Below, piece by piece: positions 51,542-58,752 of a stretch of DNA of 58,752 nucleotides. The translations under genes were made by a program, and so were the position numbers. Under the pieces are notes generated by a model that ran no database searches, was not told where the DNA came from, and saw only the letters and a list, made by a program, of their open reading frames with translations. Numbering within the stretch: position 1 is the stretch's first letter; each line of letters opens with the position of its first letter. This DNA is from Gemmatimonadota bacterium. Lineage in GTDB: Bacteria; Gemmatimonadota; Gemmatimonadetes; Gemmatimonadales; GWC2-71-9. The stretch covers positions 1-58,752 of the forward strand of contig QHUT01000059.1 of NCBI GenBank assembly GCA_003222055.1. Reading direction: 5' to 3'.

Positions 51542-54423
51542 CATTGCGGATTGCGGATTTCGGATTGCGGATTGGCAGGGCGATCTCAGGGCCCCGGTTC
51601 GACCTTTCATTTCAATTCCGCAATCCGCAATCCGCAATCCGCATTCTTTTTCTCCTGCTGCTCGCCAGCCGCGCCGAGGCCCAGGTCGATCCCTCCGGCT
51701 CCTGGCGCACCCTCCACACCGCCCACTTCCGCATCCACTTCCGGCCCGCGTATCGCGACGTCGCGCTGTTGGAGGCACGCGAGGCCGAGCGGTCGTACGG
51801 CCTCCTCGCCCGGGAGCTGCACCCGCCGCGCGGTGTGGTGGATCTCACCCTGGGCGACGACCTCGATGCGGCGAACGGCTTCACGACGGTGTTTCCCACC
51901 AACCGCATCACGATCTTGGCGACGCCGCCGGTCGGGGACCACGGGCTGCTGTTCTACGACAGCTGGCTGCGGCTGGTCACCACGCACGAGCTCACGCACG
52001 TCTTTCATCTCGACCGCACGAGGGGGATCTGGAGCGCCCTGCAGGACGTGTTCGGCCGCGCTCCCGGGCTGTTCCCCAACGAGTATCAGCCGAGCTGGGC
52101 GATCGAGGGACTCGCGACCTACTACGAATCGAGATTCACGAACGGCGGCCGGGTGCGGGGCAGCTTCCACACCCAGCTGCTCGCGGCGGATCGGGCGGCC
52201 GCCGCGTCGCGCTCCCCGTGGGACGCTCTGCTGTTCACCCGCTGGGCCGACGGACTGGTTCCGTACGCGTACGGCAGCCGCTTCCTCTATTCTCTCGCCG
52301 GTGGGGCAGGGGACTCGGTGGTGCCGCGCTTCGTCGAGGCGACGTCGGGCCAGCTCATTCCCTTCCGGGTAGGCCGGCAGGTGGCCCGGGTCGCCCCCGG
52401 GCATACGCTCGCCGCCGAGTGGCTGCGGGGCACGCGGCCGGCGCCCGCCGCGACGGGCGCATCGCCCGCGGCGCGCGTGCTCGACAGCCTGCTCCGCACC
52501 GAGCCCGTCCCCCGCGTCTCACCCGACGGGCGCCGCATCGCCTACGTGCGGGACGACGGGAAGGGCGCGAGCGAGCTGCGGGTGGTGGACGCGGCCACAT
52601 TCCGCGTGGTCGGCCGGCACCGCGTGAACGGCGGGGTCGACTACGACTGGGTGGGAGACACGCTGGTGGTGGCGCAGCTCGACTACGTCACGCGCTGGCG
52701 CATCCGCAGCGATCTGTACCGCTGGGTGCCCGGCGGAGCGTGGCGCCGCGCCACGCGGGGCGCCCGGCTGGTCGCGCCCGCCGGTGGGGGAGGGCGGCTC
52801 GCGGCCGTCGCGCTCGGCCCCGCCGCCGGCACGCCGACGCTGCCCGTGCCTCCCGGCCCGCCCGGCGCCGTGTGGGACGATGTGGCGCTCTCGCCCGACG
52901 GCCGCTGGGTGGCCGGCAGTCGCAGCGCCGGCGGTGGCTGGGCGCTGGTGCGCTGGCCGGCGGACTCGCCTGCCGCGGGCGCGGCGGTGGTGGAGACGCG
53001 CGGCAGCATCGCGGACCCCGTGTGGACCACGCGCGGCGAGCTGTGGTTCGTGGCCGATCCGACGGGGCTCCCTCAGGTGTACCGCTCGCGCGACGCCGGG
53101 TCTGCCGAGCCCCTCACCGCTGAGCCGCTGGGGGCCCGCGCGCCGGCGCCGCTCCCCGACGGGACGCTGGTGTATGTCACGCTCGGGGCGCACGGCTGGG
53201 AGCTGCGGCACGCGCCTCCCGTCGCCACCGGCGGGGGTGGGCCGGTCGCCTTCCCCGAACCGCTGCCATTCGATTCGGCTCCCGCGGTGTCGGTGCGCGA
53301 GACGGGCTACGCGTCCTGGCCGTCATTGCGCCCGCATTTCTGGCTTCCTGTGTCCGCCGAGGCGGGAGCGACGGGGCGATTCCACGGCGCCTTCACGGCG
53401 GGAACGGATGCGGTGGGTCGCTTGGTGTACGGCGCCGACGCGCTCGTCTCCGCGCGACCGTTCCGGGCCGCGGGCGATTTCGCGCTCGTCTCGGCCGCGC
53501 TTGGCAACCCGACCCTCGACCTCTCGGCGTGGGCCTCCTGGGCGGACCTGCTCCCCCCCGCGGGCGCGCCCGGCGTCACGCTCTCGGAGCTGGACGAGTA
53601 CGCGGCGCTGGGCGCTTCGTTCGTCGGGCGTCGCTGGCGCCGCCTGGCGAGCCTGCGGGTCGCCGCGGAGCTCGAGCGCACCGGCTACGCCGCGATTCCC
53701 GACACGGCGCTCGCCACCGTGTGCCCGGCGTGCGCCCCGCGCAGTCTCGTCGGCGGATCGGTCACGCTGACGCTCTCTCACCTGGTGCTCGGCGCGCTGT
53801 CGGTGTCGCCCGAGCACGGCGTCGCGTGGTCCGTGACGTACCGGCGGCGGGACGAGGCGGGCTCCACCCGCTGGTCGAACGAGCTGCGCTCGCGCCTCGC
53901 CGGGTACGTCCGCGCGCCGGGGCTCGGTGGGTTCGGCCACTCGGTGCTCGCGGTACGGGTGGTGGCGGGCGGGTCGGACGGGCCGCTCGGGACGCTGTTC
54001 CGGGTCGGCGGCGTCGCGCCGCAGGGCGTGAGCGTCTACTTCGCGCCGTCGCTCAGCGCGACGCGCGCCTTCCCGATCCGCGGCTATGGCGCGGGAGAGC
54101 TGAGCGGGGAGCGCGCCGCCGCGGGCAGCATCGAGTACCGCGCTCCGCTGGCGCTGGTCGGCCGCGCGCTCGGCCACCTCCCCGTCGGCGTCGACAAGCT
54201 CTGGGTCAACGCGTTCGCCGACGCGGGAGACGCGTGGGCACCGGGCACCGCGCCCCGGCTCACGCGCCTGCGCTCGGCCGGTGTCGAGTTGGCGGGCGAC
54301 GTCGCGCTGAGCTACGACTTCCGACTCGCGGTGCGGATCGGCGTCGCGCAGCCGCTCGCCACTGCGCCGTCGGGCGCCGCCCGTCGACCGCAGTTCTACG
54401 CCGCGCTGGGCTCCGACTTCTGA
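51538..54423 (+). CDS. predicted surface metalloprotease with propeller and C-terminal barrel
   Basis: 961 aa from the GTG that overlaps the amidase stop; no better start exists. Residues 1-37 are encoded by repeat A5; then comes a signal-peptide core (ILFLLLLASRAEAQ). Next a gluzincin peptidase domain (HELTH at residues 150-154; third ligand Glu190 in WAIEGLATYYE), then TolB-like propeller blades (VSPDGRRIAYVRDD, LSPDGRWVAGSR), and finally about 330 residues of alternating strands ending in Phe (YAALGSDF), as in outer-membrane barrels. I infer a surface or periplasmic protease anchored in the outer membrane. Confidence 0.82.
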   Translation: MTLRIADFGLRIGRAISGPRFDLSFQFRNPQSAIRILFLLLLASRAEAQVDPSGSWRTLHTAHFRIHFRPAYRDVALLEAREAERSYGLLARELHPPRGVVDLTLGDDLDAANGFTTVFPTNRITILATPPVGDHGLLFYDSWLRLVTTHELTHVFHLDRTRGIWSALQDVFGRAPGLFPNEYQPSWAIEGLATYYESRFTNGGRVRGSFHTQLLAADRAAAASRSPWDALLFTRWADGLVPYAYGSRFLYSLAGGAGDSVVPRFVEATSGQLIPFRVGRQVARVAPGHTLAAEWLRGTRPAPAATGASPAARVLDSLLRTEPVPRVSPDGRRIAYVRDDGKGASELRVVDAATFRVVGRHRVNGGVDYDWVGDTLVVAQLDYVTRWRIRSDLYRWVPGGAWRRATRGARLVAPAGGGGRLAAVALGPAAGTPTLPVPPGPPGAVWDDVALSPDGRWVAGSRSAGGGWALVRWPADSPAAGAAVVETRGSIADPVWTTRGELWFVADPTGLPQVYRSRDAGSAEPLTAEPLGARAPAPLPDGTLVYVTLGAHGWELRHAPPVATGGGGPVAFPEPLPFDSAPAVSVRETGYASWPSLRPHFWLPVSAEAGATGRFHGAFTAGTDAVGRLVYGADALVSARPFRAAGDFALVSAALGNPTLDLSAWASWADLLPPAGAPGVTLSELDEYAALGASFVGRRWRRLASLRVAAELERTGYAAIPDTALATVCPACAPRSLVGGSVTLTLSHLVLGALSVSPEHGVAWSVTYRRRDEAGSTRWSNELRSRLAGYVRAPGLGGFGHSVLAVRVVAGGSDGPLGTLFRVGGVAPQGVSVYFAPSLSATRAFPIRGYGAGELSGERAAAGSIEYRAPLALVGRALGHLPVGVDKLWVNAFADAGDAWAPGTAPRLTRLRSAGVELAGDVALSYDFRLAVRIGVAQPLATAPSGAARRPQFYAALGSDF
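51543..51645. repeat. palindromic heptamer repeat, copy A5, within a coding region
   Basis: Left arm ATTGCGG units at 51543-51573; right arm CCGCAATCCG units at 51616-51643. The intervening 40 bases include GGCAGGGCGA, shared with A4. This copy is read in frame as the N-terminus of the protease (LRIADFGLRIG ... [10 protein letters not shown]) right before its signal-peptide core. Confidence 0.88.
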
Positions 54424-54444
54424 GTGGGCAACGCACGTGTCGAG

Positions 54445-54474
54445 TTGACACCCGCTCCGGCGAATCCCTAAGTT
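54445..54474 (+). promoter_or_regulatory. promoter of the second kinase gene
   Basis: TTGACA (54445-54450), 18 bases, TAAGTT (54469-54474), the best match to consensus in the window. The start codon ATG at 54497 is preceded by GGAG (54488-54491), so this transcript has a short leader. Confidence 0.65.
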
Positions 54475-54496
54475 TCCCCGACTCCTCGGAGCTTTG

Positions 54497-56377
54497 ATGT
54501 ACTGTCCCCGCTGCGGCACCCAGAACGACGACGCCAGCAAGTTCTGCCGGTCCTGCGGGCTGGACCTGGCCGCCACTCCGATCGCGGGCGGGCGCGAGCC
54601 GGCGCCCGAGATGACCGACCTCGACATGGTCCGCGAGCAGCTCAAGGACGAGTACGAAATCCTCGAGGAGCTCGGCCGCGGCGGCATGGCGATCGTGTTC
54701 AAGGCGCGGGAGAAGCAGCTCGAGCGCGACGTCGCCATCAAGGTGCTGCCCTTCTCCCTCGCGTTCGACAAGGAGTTCGTCGAGCGGTTCCAGCGCGAGG
54801 CCCGCACCTCCGCCAAGCTCGAGCACCCGGGCATCATTCCGATCTATCGCGTCGGCAAGTCCGGCCGCGTGATCTACTTCGTCATGAAATTCCTGCGGGG
54901 GAAGCCGCTGTCCAGCGTGCTGGCCGCGCGCGGCACGCTGCCTCCCTCCGAAATCCGCATGATCCTGCTGCAGGTCGCGCGCGCCCTCGCCTACGCGCAC
55001 AAGGGCGGCATCGTGCACCGCGACATCAAGCCCGACAACATCATGTTCGACGAGCACGGCCAGGCCGTGGTCACCGACTTCGGGATCGCCAAGGCCGCGT
55101 CGGGGGGCAAGCTCACGGGCACGGGCATGTCGATCGGCACGCCGCATTACATGAGCCCGGAGCAGGCCCGCGCCCAAACACTCGACGGGCGCTCCGATCT
55201 GTATTCGCTCGGCGTCGTGGCCTTCCAGTGCCTCGTGGGACACGTCCCGTTCGACGGCGAGGACTCCTTCTCGATCGGCTACAAGCACATCATGGAAGAG
55301 ATCCCGACACCGCCGCTCGAGACCTACGATCAGCGTACCCTGTTCGAGATCACCAAGCGGATGATGGCGAAGTCCCCCGACGACCGGTTTCAGACCTCCG
55401 ACGACCTGGTCCAGGCGCTCGAGGCGGGCGGGGGCTTCGCGGCGGTGGGCCTCGCCAGCGCGGCGACCAAGGCCATCCCCTCGCTCGCCGGCGCGCGGCT
55501 GGCGGGTGCACCCACCACGCCGCTGCCGCGCGTGCCGGGCAAGCCCGCGGCCGACCACCCCAAGCGGTCCGTCGGGGCCGGGATTGTCCTGTGGGTGATG
55601 GTCCTCGCCATCGGGCTGGGCGGGCCGGGACTGTATGCCTATAAGAAAGGGCTGCTGTTCTTCGCACGGGCCGCGCCGCACGACTCGACGGCGGCGCTGC
55701 CGCAGGACACGGTCGCTCAGCGCTTGCTCGGCGACACGGGCGCCCCGGCGCCGCGGGTCGATACGACGGCCCAGCGCGTAACGACGCCCGCTCCGTCGGA
55801 CACGGCCCGCGCACACCCGGTCGCCCCCGGTACGCCCGGGCATCTCACGCTGCAGGGTCTGCCTCGAGGCGCGCGCGTCACCCTCAACGGGCTACCGCTC
55901 AGGGGCTCGCAGGCGGACGTGCCGCCGGGGACCTATCAGCTCGCGGTGCGCGCCGCGGGATTCGCGCCCTTCGATCGGCAGGTGATCATCACGCCGGGGG
56001 CGCCATCCACCGTGAGACTCGAGCTGCAACCCCTGGCCGCGGCCGGCGACGACGCGACGACCGGCCCGTGCGATCAGCCCGGCCCGGCGTACAACCAGGA
56101 CAACCTCTGCTTCGACACGCGCCCGCTGCCGCTCTCGGCCACGCGCATCCCGGTGCCCGCTGACGCGACGGTCTTTCCCCGCCAGACCATTCTCCTCATC
56201 CACGTCTCCAAGGAGGGCTCCACGCTCGAGGCCCGGGTGTGGGATCCCTCCAACCTGGACACGTTCAACAACGAAGCGCTGGACATGGCGAAGACCCTGC
56301 GCTGGAATCCGGCCCAGAAGAACGGCGACCCGGTGGATGCGTGGGTAAAGTGGCCGTTCCAGCCGGTGAGGCAGTAA
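54497..56377 (+). CDS. Ser/Thr protein kinase with PEGA and TonB-C-like extracytoplasmic domains
   Basis: 626 aa from the ATG at 54497. Zinc ribbon (CPRC...CRSC, residues 3-20); Hanks kinase about residues 50-310 (LGRGGMAIVFKA, VAIKV, HRDIKPDN, DFGIAK, GTPHYMSPEQ); one membrane helix at about 355-378; a Pro/Thr linker; PEGA domain at about 448-513 (GHLTLQGLPRGARVTLNGLPL); and a final domain at about 552-626 that matches TonB C-termini (HVSKEGSTLEARVWDPSN, then NNEALDMAKTLRWNPAQKNG and WVKWPFQPV). TonB-C normally transmits force to outer-membrane receptors. Three Cys in the linker before it may form disulfides. Confidence 0.92.
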   Translation: MYCPRCGTQNDDASKFCRSCGLDLAATPIAGGREPAPEMTDLDMVREQLKDEYEILEELGRGGMAIVFKAREKQLERDVAIKVLPFSLAFDKEFVERFQREARTSAKLEHPGIIPIYRVGKSGRVIYFVMKFLRGKPLSSVLAARGTLPPSEIRMILLQVARALAYAHKGGIVHRDIKPDNIMFDEHGQAVVTDFGIAKAASGGKLTGTGMSIGTPHYMSPEQARAQTLDGRSDLYSLGVVAFQCLVGHVPFDGEDSFSIGYKHIMEEIPTPPLETYDQRTLFEITKRMMAKSPDDRFQTSDDLVQALEAGGGFAAVGLASAATKAIPSLAGARLAGAPTTPLPRVPGKPAADHPKRSVGAGIVLWVMVLAIGLGGPGLYAYKKGLLFFARAAPHDSTAALPQDTVAQRLLGDTGAPAPRVDTTAQRVTTPAPSDTARAHPVAPGTPGHLTLQGLPRGARVTLNGLPLRGSQADVPPGTYQLAVRAAGFAPFDRQVIITPGAPSTVRLELQPLAAAGDDATTGPCDQPGPAYNQDNLCFDTRPLPLSATRIPVPADATVFPRQTILLIHVSKEGSTLEARVWDPSNLDTFNNEALDMAKTLRWNPAQKNGDPVDAWVKWPFQPVRQ

Positions 56378-56883
56378 TCCGCATCCATCCGACCGCCTTC
56401 ATCGCTCCGGGCGCGGTGGTGCTCGGGGACGTGACGCTCGCCGCGCGCGCCAGCGTGTGGTACGGGGCCGTGGTGCGGGGCGACATGGACGCGATCGTGG
56501 TCGGCGAGGCGACCAACCTGCAGGACGGCACGATCGTGCACGTGGATGCCGGGCTGCCCACGCGCATCGGCGCCCGCGTCGGCGTGGGGCACCGCGCGAT
56601 TCTCCACGGCTGCACGGTCGAGGACGACTGCCTGATCGGCATGGGGAGCGTGCTCCTCAACGGGGCGCACATCGGAGCGGGCAGCGTGGTCGCCGCGGGT
56701 GCGGTCGTCCCGGAAGGAACGCGGGTCCCGCCCGGCTCGCTGGTGGTGGGCGTGCCGGCGCGGGTGACGCGGCCGGTGGACGAGGCGCTGCGCGAGCGGA
56801 TCCGCCAGACATGGGAGCACTACGTGACGGAGGCGGAGCGGCATCGGGCGGGGACGTTCCCGGCGGCCCGACCAAGTTTGTGA
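56341..56883 (+). CDS. gamma-class carbonic anhydrase family protein
   Basis: 180 aa left-handed beta-helix of hexapeptide repeats (IRIHPTAFIAPGAVVLGDVTLAARASVWYGAVVRGD). Zinc-ligand His are in TIVHVDAG and VGHRAILHGC. It ends in a helix (DEALRERIRQTWEHYVTEAERHRAG). Such proteins hydrate CO2 or act as acyl/metal-binding homologues (YrdA, PaaY). The GTG at 56341 overlaps the kinase end by 37 bases; GTG 56350 is an alternative. Confidence 0.88.
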   Translation: MGKVAVPAGEAVIRIHPTAFIAPGAVVLGDVTLAARASVWYGAVVRGDMDAIVVGEATNLQDGTIVHVDAGLPTRIGARVGVGHRAILHGCTVEDDCLIGMGSVLLNGAHIGAGSVVAAGAVVPEGTRVPPGSLVVGVPARVTRPVDEALRERIRQTWEHYVTEAERHRAGTFPAARPSL

Positions 56884-56898
56884 TGTGAATTCGCGAAA

Positions 56899-56916
56899 CC
56901 TCATACAGGTGTGAGG
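56899..56916. promoter_or_regulatory. short inverted repeat upstream of nrdJ
   Basis: CCTCATAC and GTGTGAGG pair (one G-T) around a 2-base centre, 13 bases upstream of the nrdJ -35 box. It could be an operator or the 3' hairpin of the previous gene; there is no T-run. Confidence 0.35.
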
Positions 56917-56929
56917 CCGTCCGCAAGCC

Positions 56930-56958
56930 TTGCCCGGCCCGCTCGCCGCGCCTACCTT
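56930..56958 (+). promoter_or_regulatory. putative nrdJ promoter
   Basis: TTGCCC (56930-56935), 17 bases, TACCTT (56953-56958). The transcript would have a leader of about 85 bases before nrdJ, containing a 15-codon open frame. Confidence 0.5.
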
Positions 56959-57004
56959 GACCTCCCGCGCTTATTTGAGCAGGCGCCCGGTTAAATTTCA
57001 ATAC

Positions 57005-57052
57005 ATGACCACGCTCTCGCACGCTCTCACCGAAAGGGACGAGCCCGCATGA
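57005..57052 (+). CDS. possible 15-codon leader peptide before nrdJ
   Basis: ATG at 57005 reads MTTLSHALTERDEPA and stops at a TGA that overlaps the nrdJ ATG (ATGA at 57049-57052). No good ribosome site precedes it, so translation is uncertain. If translated, nrdJ would be coupled to it. Confidence 0.35.
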   Translation: MTTLSHALTERDEPA

Positions 57053-58752
57053 CCGCTTCGACCCGTATTGGCACGCTCGACTTGAGCCCCAATGCCATCA
57101 CCGTGCTGGAGCGCCGCTACCTGGTGAAGGACGACCAGGGACGGCCCGTGGAGGGGCCCGAGGACCTGTTCTGGCGCGTGGCCCGCACGGTCGCCGAGCC
57201 GGACCGGCGCTACGGCGCTTCGGACAAGGCGCTCGAGGGTCTGGCCGAGACCTTCTTCGAGCTGATGGCGACGCGGGCGTGGATGCCGAACTCTCCCACG
57301 CTCATGAACGCCGGGCGTCCCTTGGGGCAGCTGTCGGCGTGCTTCGTGCTGCCCGTGGACGACTGCCTGTCGAATGGGCAGAGCGGCATCTACGACACGC
57401 TGCGGGCGATGGCCTTGGTGCACCAGTCGGGGGGCGGGACGGGGTTCTCGTTCTCGCGGCTGCGCCCCAAGAACGACGTGGTCCGCTCCACGATGGGGGT
57501 GGCGTCGGGCCCGGTGTCGTTCATGAAGCTGTACGACGCTTCGACCGACGTGGTGAAGCAGGGCGGGACGCGCCGCGGCGCCAACATGGGCATCCTGCGC
57601 GTCGATCACCCGGACATTCTCGAGTTCATCGCCTGCAAGGACGATCTCACGCAGGTCACGAATTTCAACATCTCCGTGTCGGTCACGGACGCGTTCATGC
57701 GGGCGGTGGAGGAGGGGACCGCGTACGATCTGATCCACCCGCGCAGCGGCAAGGCGGTCGGGCAACTCGACGCCCGCGAGGTGTTCCGCAAGGTGGTCCA
57801 CGGCGCGTGGAAGACGGGCGAGCCGGGCGTGTACTTCATCGATCGGGCGAACCACTACAACCCGGTGCCGCACCTCGGCGACTATGAGGCCACGAACCCG
57901 TGCGGCGAGCAGCCGCTGCTGCCCTACGACGTCTGCAACCTCGGGTCGGTGAATCTCGGGCTGTTCGCGAAGGACGGCGAGGTCGACTGGGAGCGGCTGC
58001 GCACGGTGGTGCACCTGTGCACCCACTTTCTCGACAACGTGATCGATGCCAACAAGTATCCGCTCCCGGAGATCGACCAGCTGGCACAGCGGATCCGCCG
58101 CATCGGCTTGGGCGTGATGGGCTGGGCCGATCTGCTGGTGCGGCTGGGCATCCCGTACGACTCGGACGAAGGCGTGGCGCTGGGTCGCAGGGTGATGGAG
58201 TTCGTGGACGAGGAGTCGAAGGCGGCGTCGGAGAAGCTGGCGGAGCAGCGCGGCGTCTTCCCGGAGTGGGAGCGGTCGATCTGGGGACCGGACGCGAGCT
58301 GCGCGCGGGGCGCGCGGGGCGAGCGCATCCGCCCGATGCGCCGCTTGCGCAACTGCAACCTCACCACCGTGGCGCCCACCGGCACGATCTCGATCATCGC
58401 GGGGTGCTCCTCGGGGATCGAGCCGCTGTTCGCGGTGGCGTTCATGCGCAACCAGGCCGGCGTGCTCATGCCGGACGTGAATGAAGACTTCGTGCGCATC
58501 GCGCGACAGGAAGCGTGGTACTCCGAGGGCCTGATGCAGCAGATCGCCGGGACGGGCCACATCCACTTCGACCAGGTGCCCGCCAAGTGGCAACGCGTGT
58601 TCGTCACGGCGCACGACGTCACGCCCGAATGGCACATCCAGATGCAGGCCGCCTTTCAGGAATTCACCGATTCGGCCATCTCCAAGACGTGCAACTTCGC
58701 GAACGACGCGACCGAGGAGTACGTCGAAAAGATCTATCGCTATGCCTACAAG
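57049..58752 (+). CDS. nrdJ: adenosylcobalamin-dependent ribonucleotide reductase (3' partial)
   Basis: Class II enzyme making deoxyribonucleotides. The frame is open to the end of the window, giving 568 residues. RAWMPNSPTLMNAGRPLGQLSACFVLP, HQSGGGTGFSFSRLRP, KQGGTRRGANMGILRVDHPDILEF, NPCGEQPLLPYDVCNLGSVNL (active-site Cys and Glu) and NCNLTTVAPTGTISIIAG are typical of NrdJ. AAGGGA at 57034-57039 precedes the ATG. I see no cobalamin riboswitch in the short leader. Confidence 0.95.
   Translation, partial: MTASTRIGTLDLSPNAITVLERRYLVKDDQGRPVEGPEDLFWRVARTVAEPDRRYGASDKALEGLAETFFELMATRAWMPNSPTLMNAGRPLGQLSACFVLPVDDCLSNGQSGIYDTLRAMALVHQSGGGTGFSFSRLRPKNDVVRSTMGVASGPVSFMKLYDASTDVVKQGGTRRGANMGILRVDHPDILEFIACKDDLTQVTNFNISVSVTDAFMRAVEEGTAYDLIHPRSGKAVGQLDAREVFRKVVHGAWKTGEPGVYFIDRANHYNPVPHLGDYEATNPCGEQPLLPYDVCNLGSVNLGLFAKDGEVDWERLRTVVHLCTHFLDNVIDANKYPLPEIDQLAQRIRRIGLGVMGWADLLVRLGIPYDSDEGVALGRRVMEFVDEESKAASEKLAEQRGVFPEWERSIWGPDASCARGARGERIRPMRRLRNCNLTTVAPTGTISIIAGCSSGIEPLFAVAFMRNQAGVLMPDVNEDFVRIARQEAWYSEGLMQQIAGTGHIHFDQVPAKWQRVFVTAHDVTPEWHIQMQAAFQEFTDSAISKTCNFANDATEEYVEKIYRYAYK

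Noticed and set aside
56959-57048. Cobalamin riboswitch upstream of nrdJ
   Set aside because: The leader is about 85 bases, too short, and no B12-box-like sequence is visible. NrdR boxes were also not found.

Overview
This is 58.75 kb of high-GC bacterial DNA with no transposase, integrase, CRISPR array, tRNA or rRNA that I can see. No gap between genes exceeds about 200 bases. The cell is clearly diderm: there is a predicted surface protease ending in a probable outer-membrane barrel, a TonB-C-like domain, several lipoproteins and a NagZ/AnmK/MurQ recycling set. High GC, a B12-dependent ribonucleotide reductase, a YpdA-type bacillithiol disulfide reductase, a fused formiminotransferase-cyclodeaminase and many zinc-ribbon Ser/Thr kinases fit Gemmatimonadota or a neighbouring phylum. 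That placement is inference; I ran no search.

Region 1 (1-13740) is the end of tuf followed by the S10-spc operon in canonical order: rpsJ, rplC, D, W, B, rpsS, rplV, rpsC, rplP, rpmC, rpsQ, rplN, X, E, rpsZ, rpsH, rplF, R, rpsE, rpmD, rplO, secY, adk, map. It stops at map; the usual infA-rpmJ-rpsM-rpsK-rpsD-rpoA-rplQ half is not there. S5, L5, L22, L15 and L30 carry long low-complexity tails, and the EF-Tu effector loop is non-canonical.

Region 2 (13744-17596, minus strand) holds a lipoprotein alpha/beta hydrolase, FTCD and an inositol-monophosphatase-family enzyme. Region 3 (17636-28667, plus) holds trpS, an MgtC-like protein, a hydroxyacid dehydrogenase, a PilT-like ATPase, a dapA-like aldolase, an M28 peptidase, purA, ypdA, glycerate kinase, glyS and a small protein. 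Region 4 (28715-37365) has hsp20 (minus), then an operon of three small proteins (one ubiquitin-like), an HDAC-fold deacylase, a dipeptide epimerase, priA, a TIGR00300-type protein, a pyruvoyl arginine decarboxylase and ccdA. Region 5 (37551-45919) has a glycine-zipper lipoprotein, a coiled-coil membrane protein, gamma-glutamyltransferase, a sugar isomerase with a Tat-exported partner, and murQ-anmK-nagZ. Region 6 (45920-58752) is signalling and envelope: FHA protein, kinase and PP2C phosphatase (minus), then amidase, surface protease, a second kinase that ends in a TonB-C-like domain, a gamma carbonic anhydrase and the start of nrdJ.

Two patterns cut across the window. Small palindromic repeats of at least three families are scattered between and into genes, including inside the S10 operon, and they supply stop codons and in one case the N-terminus of a secreted protein. 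Promoters, where visible, follow TTGnnn-17/18-TAnnTT and several lie so close to the start codon that the mRNA would be nearly leaderless. Many genes are coupled by GTGA start/stop overlaps.
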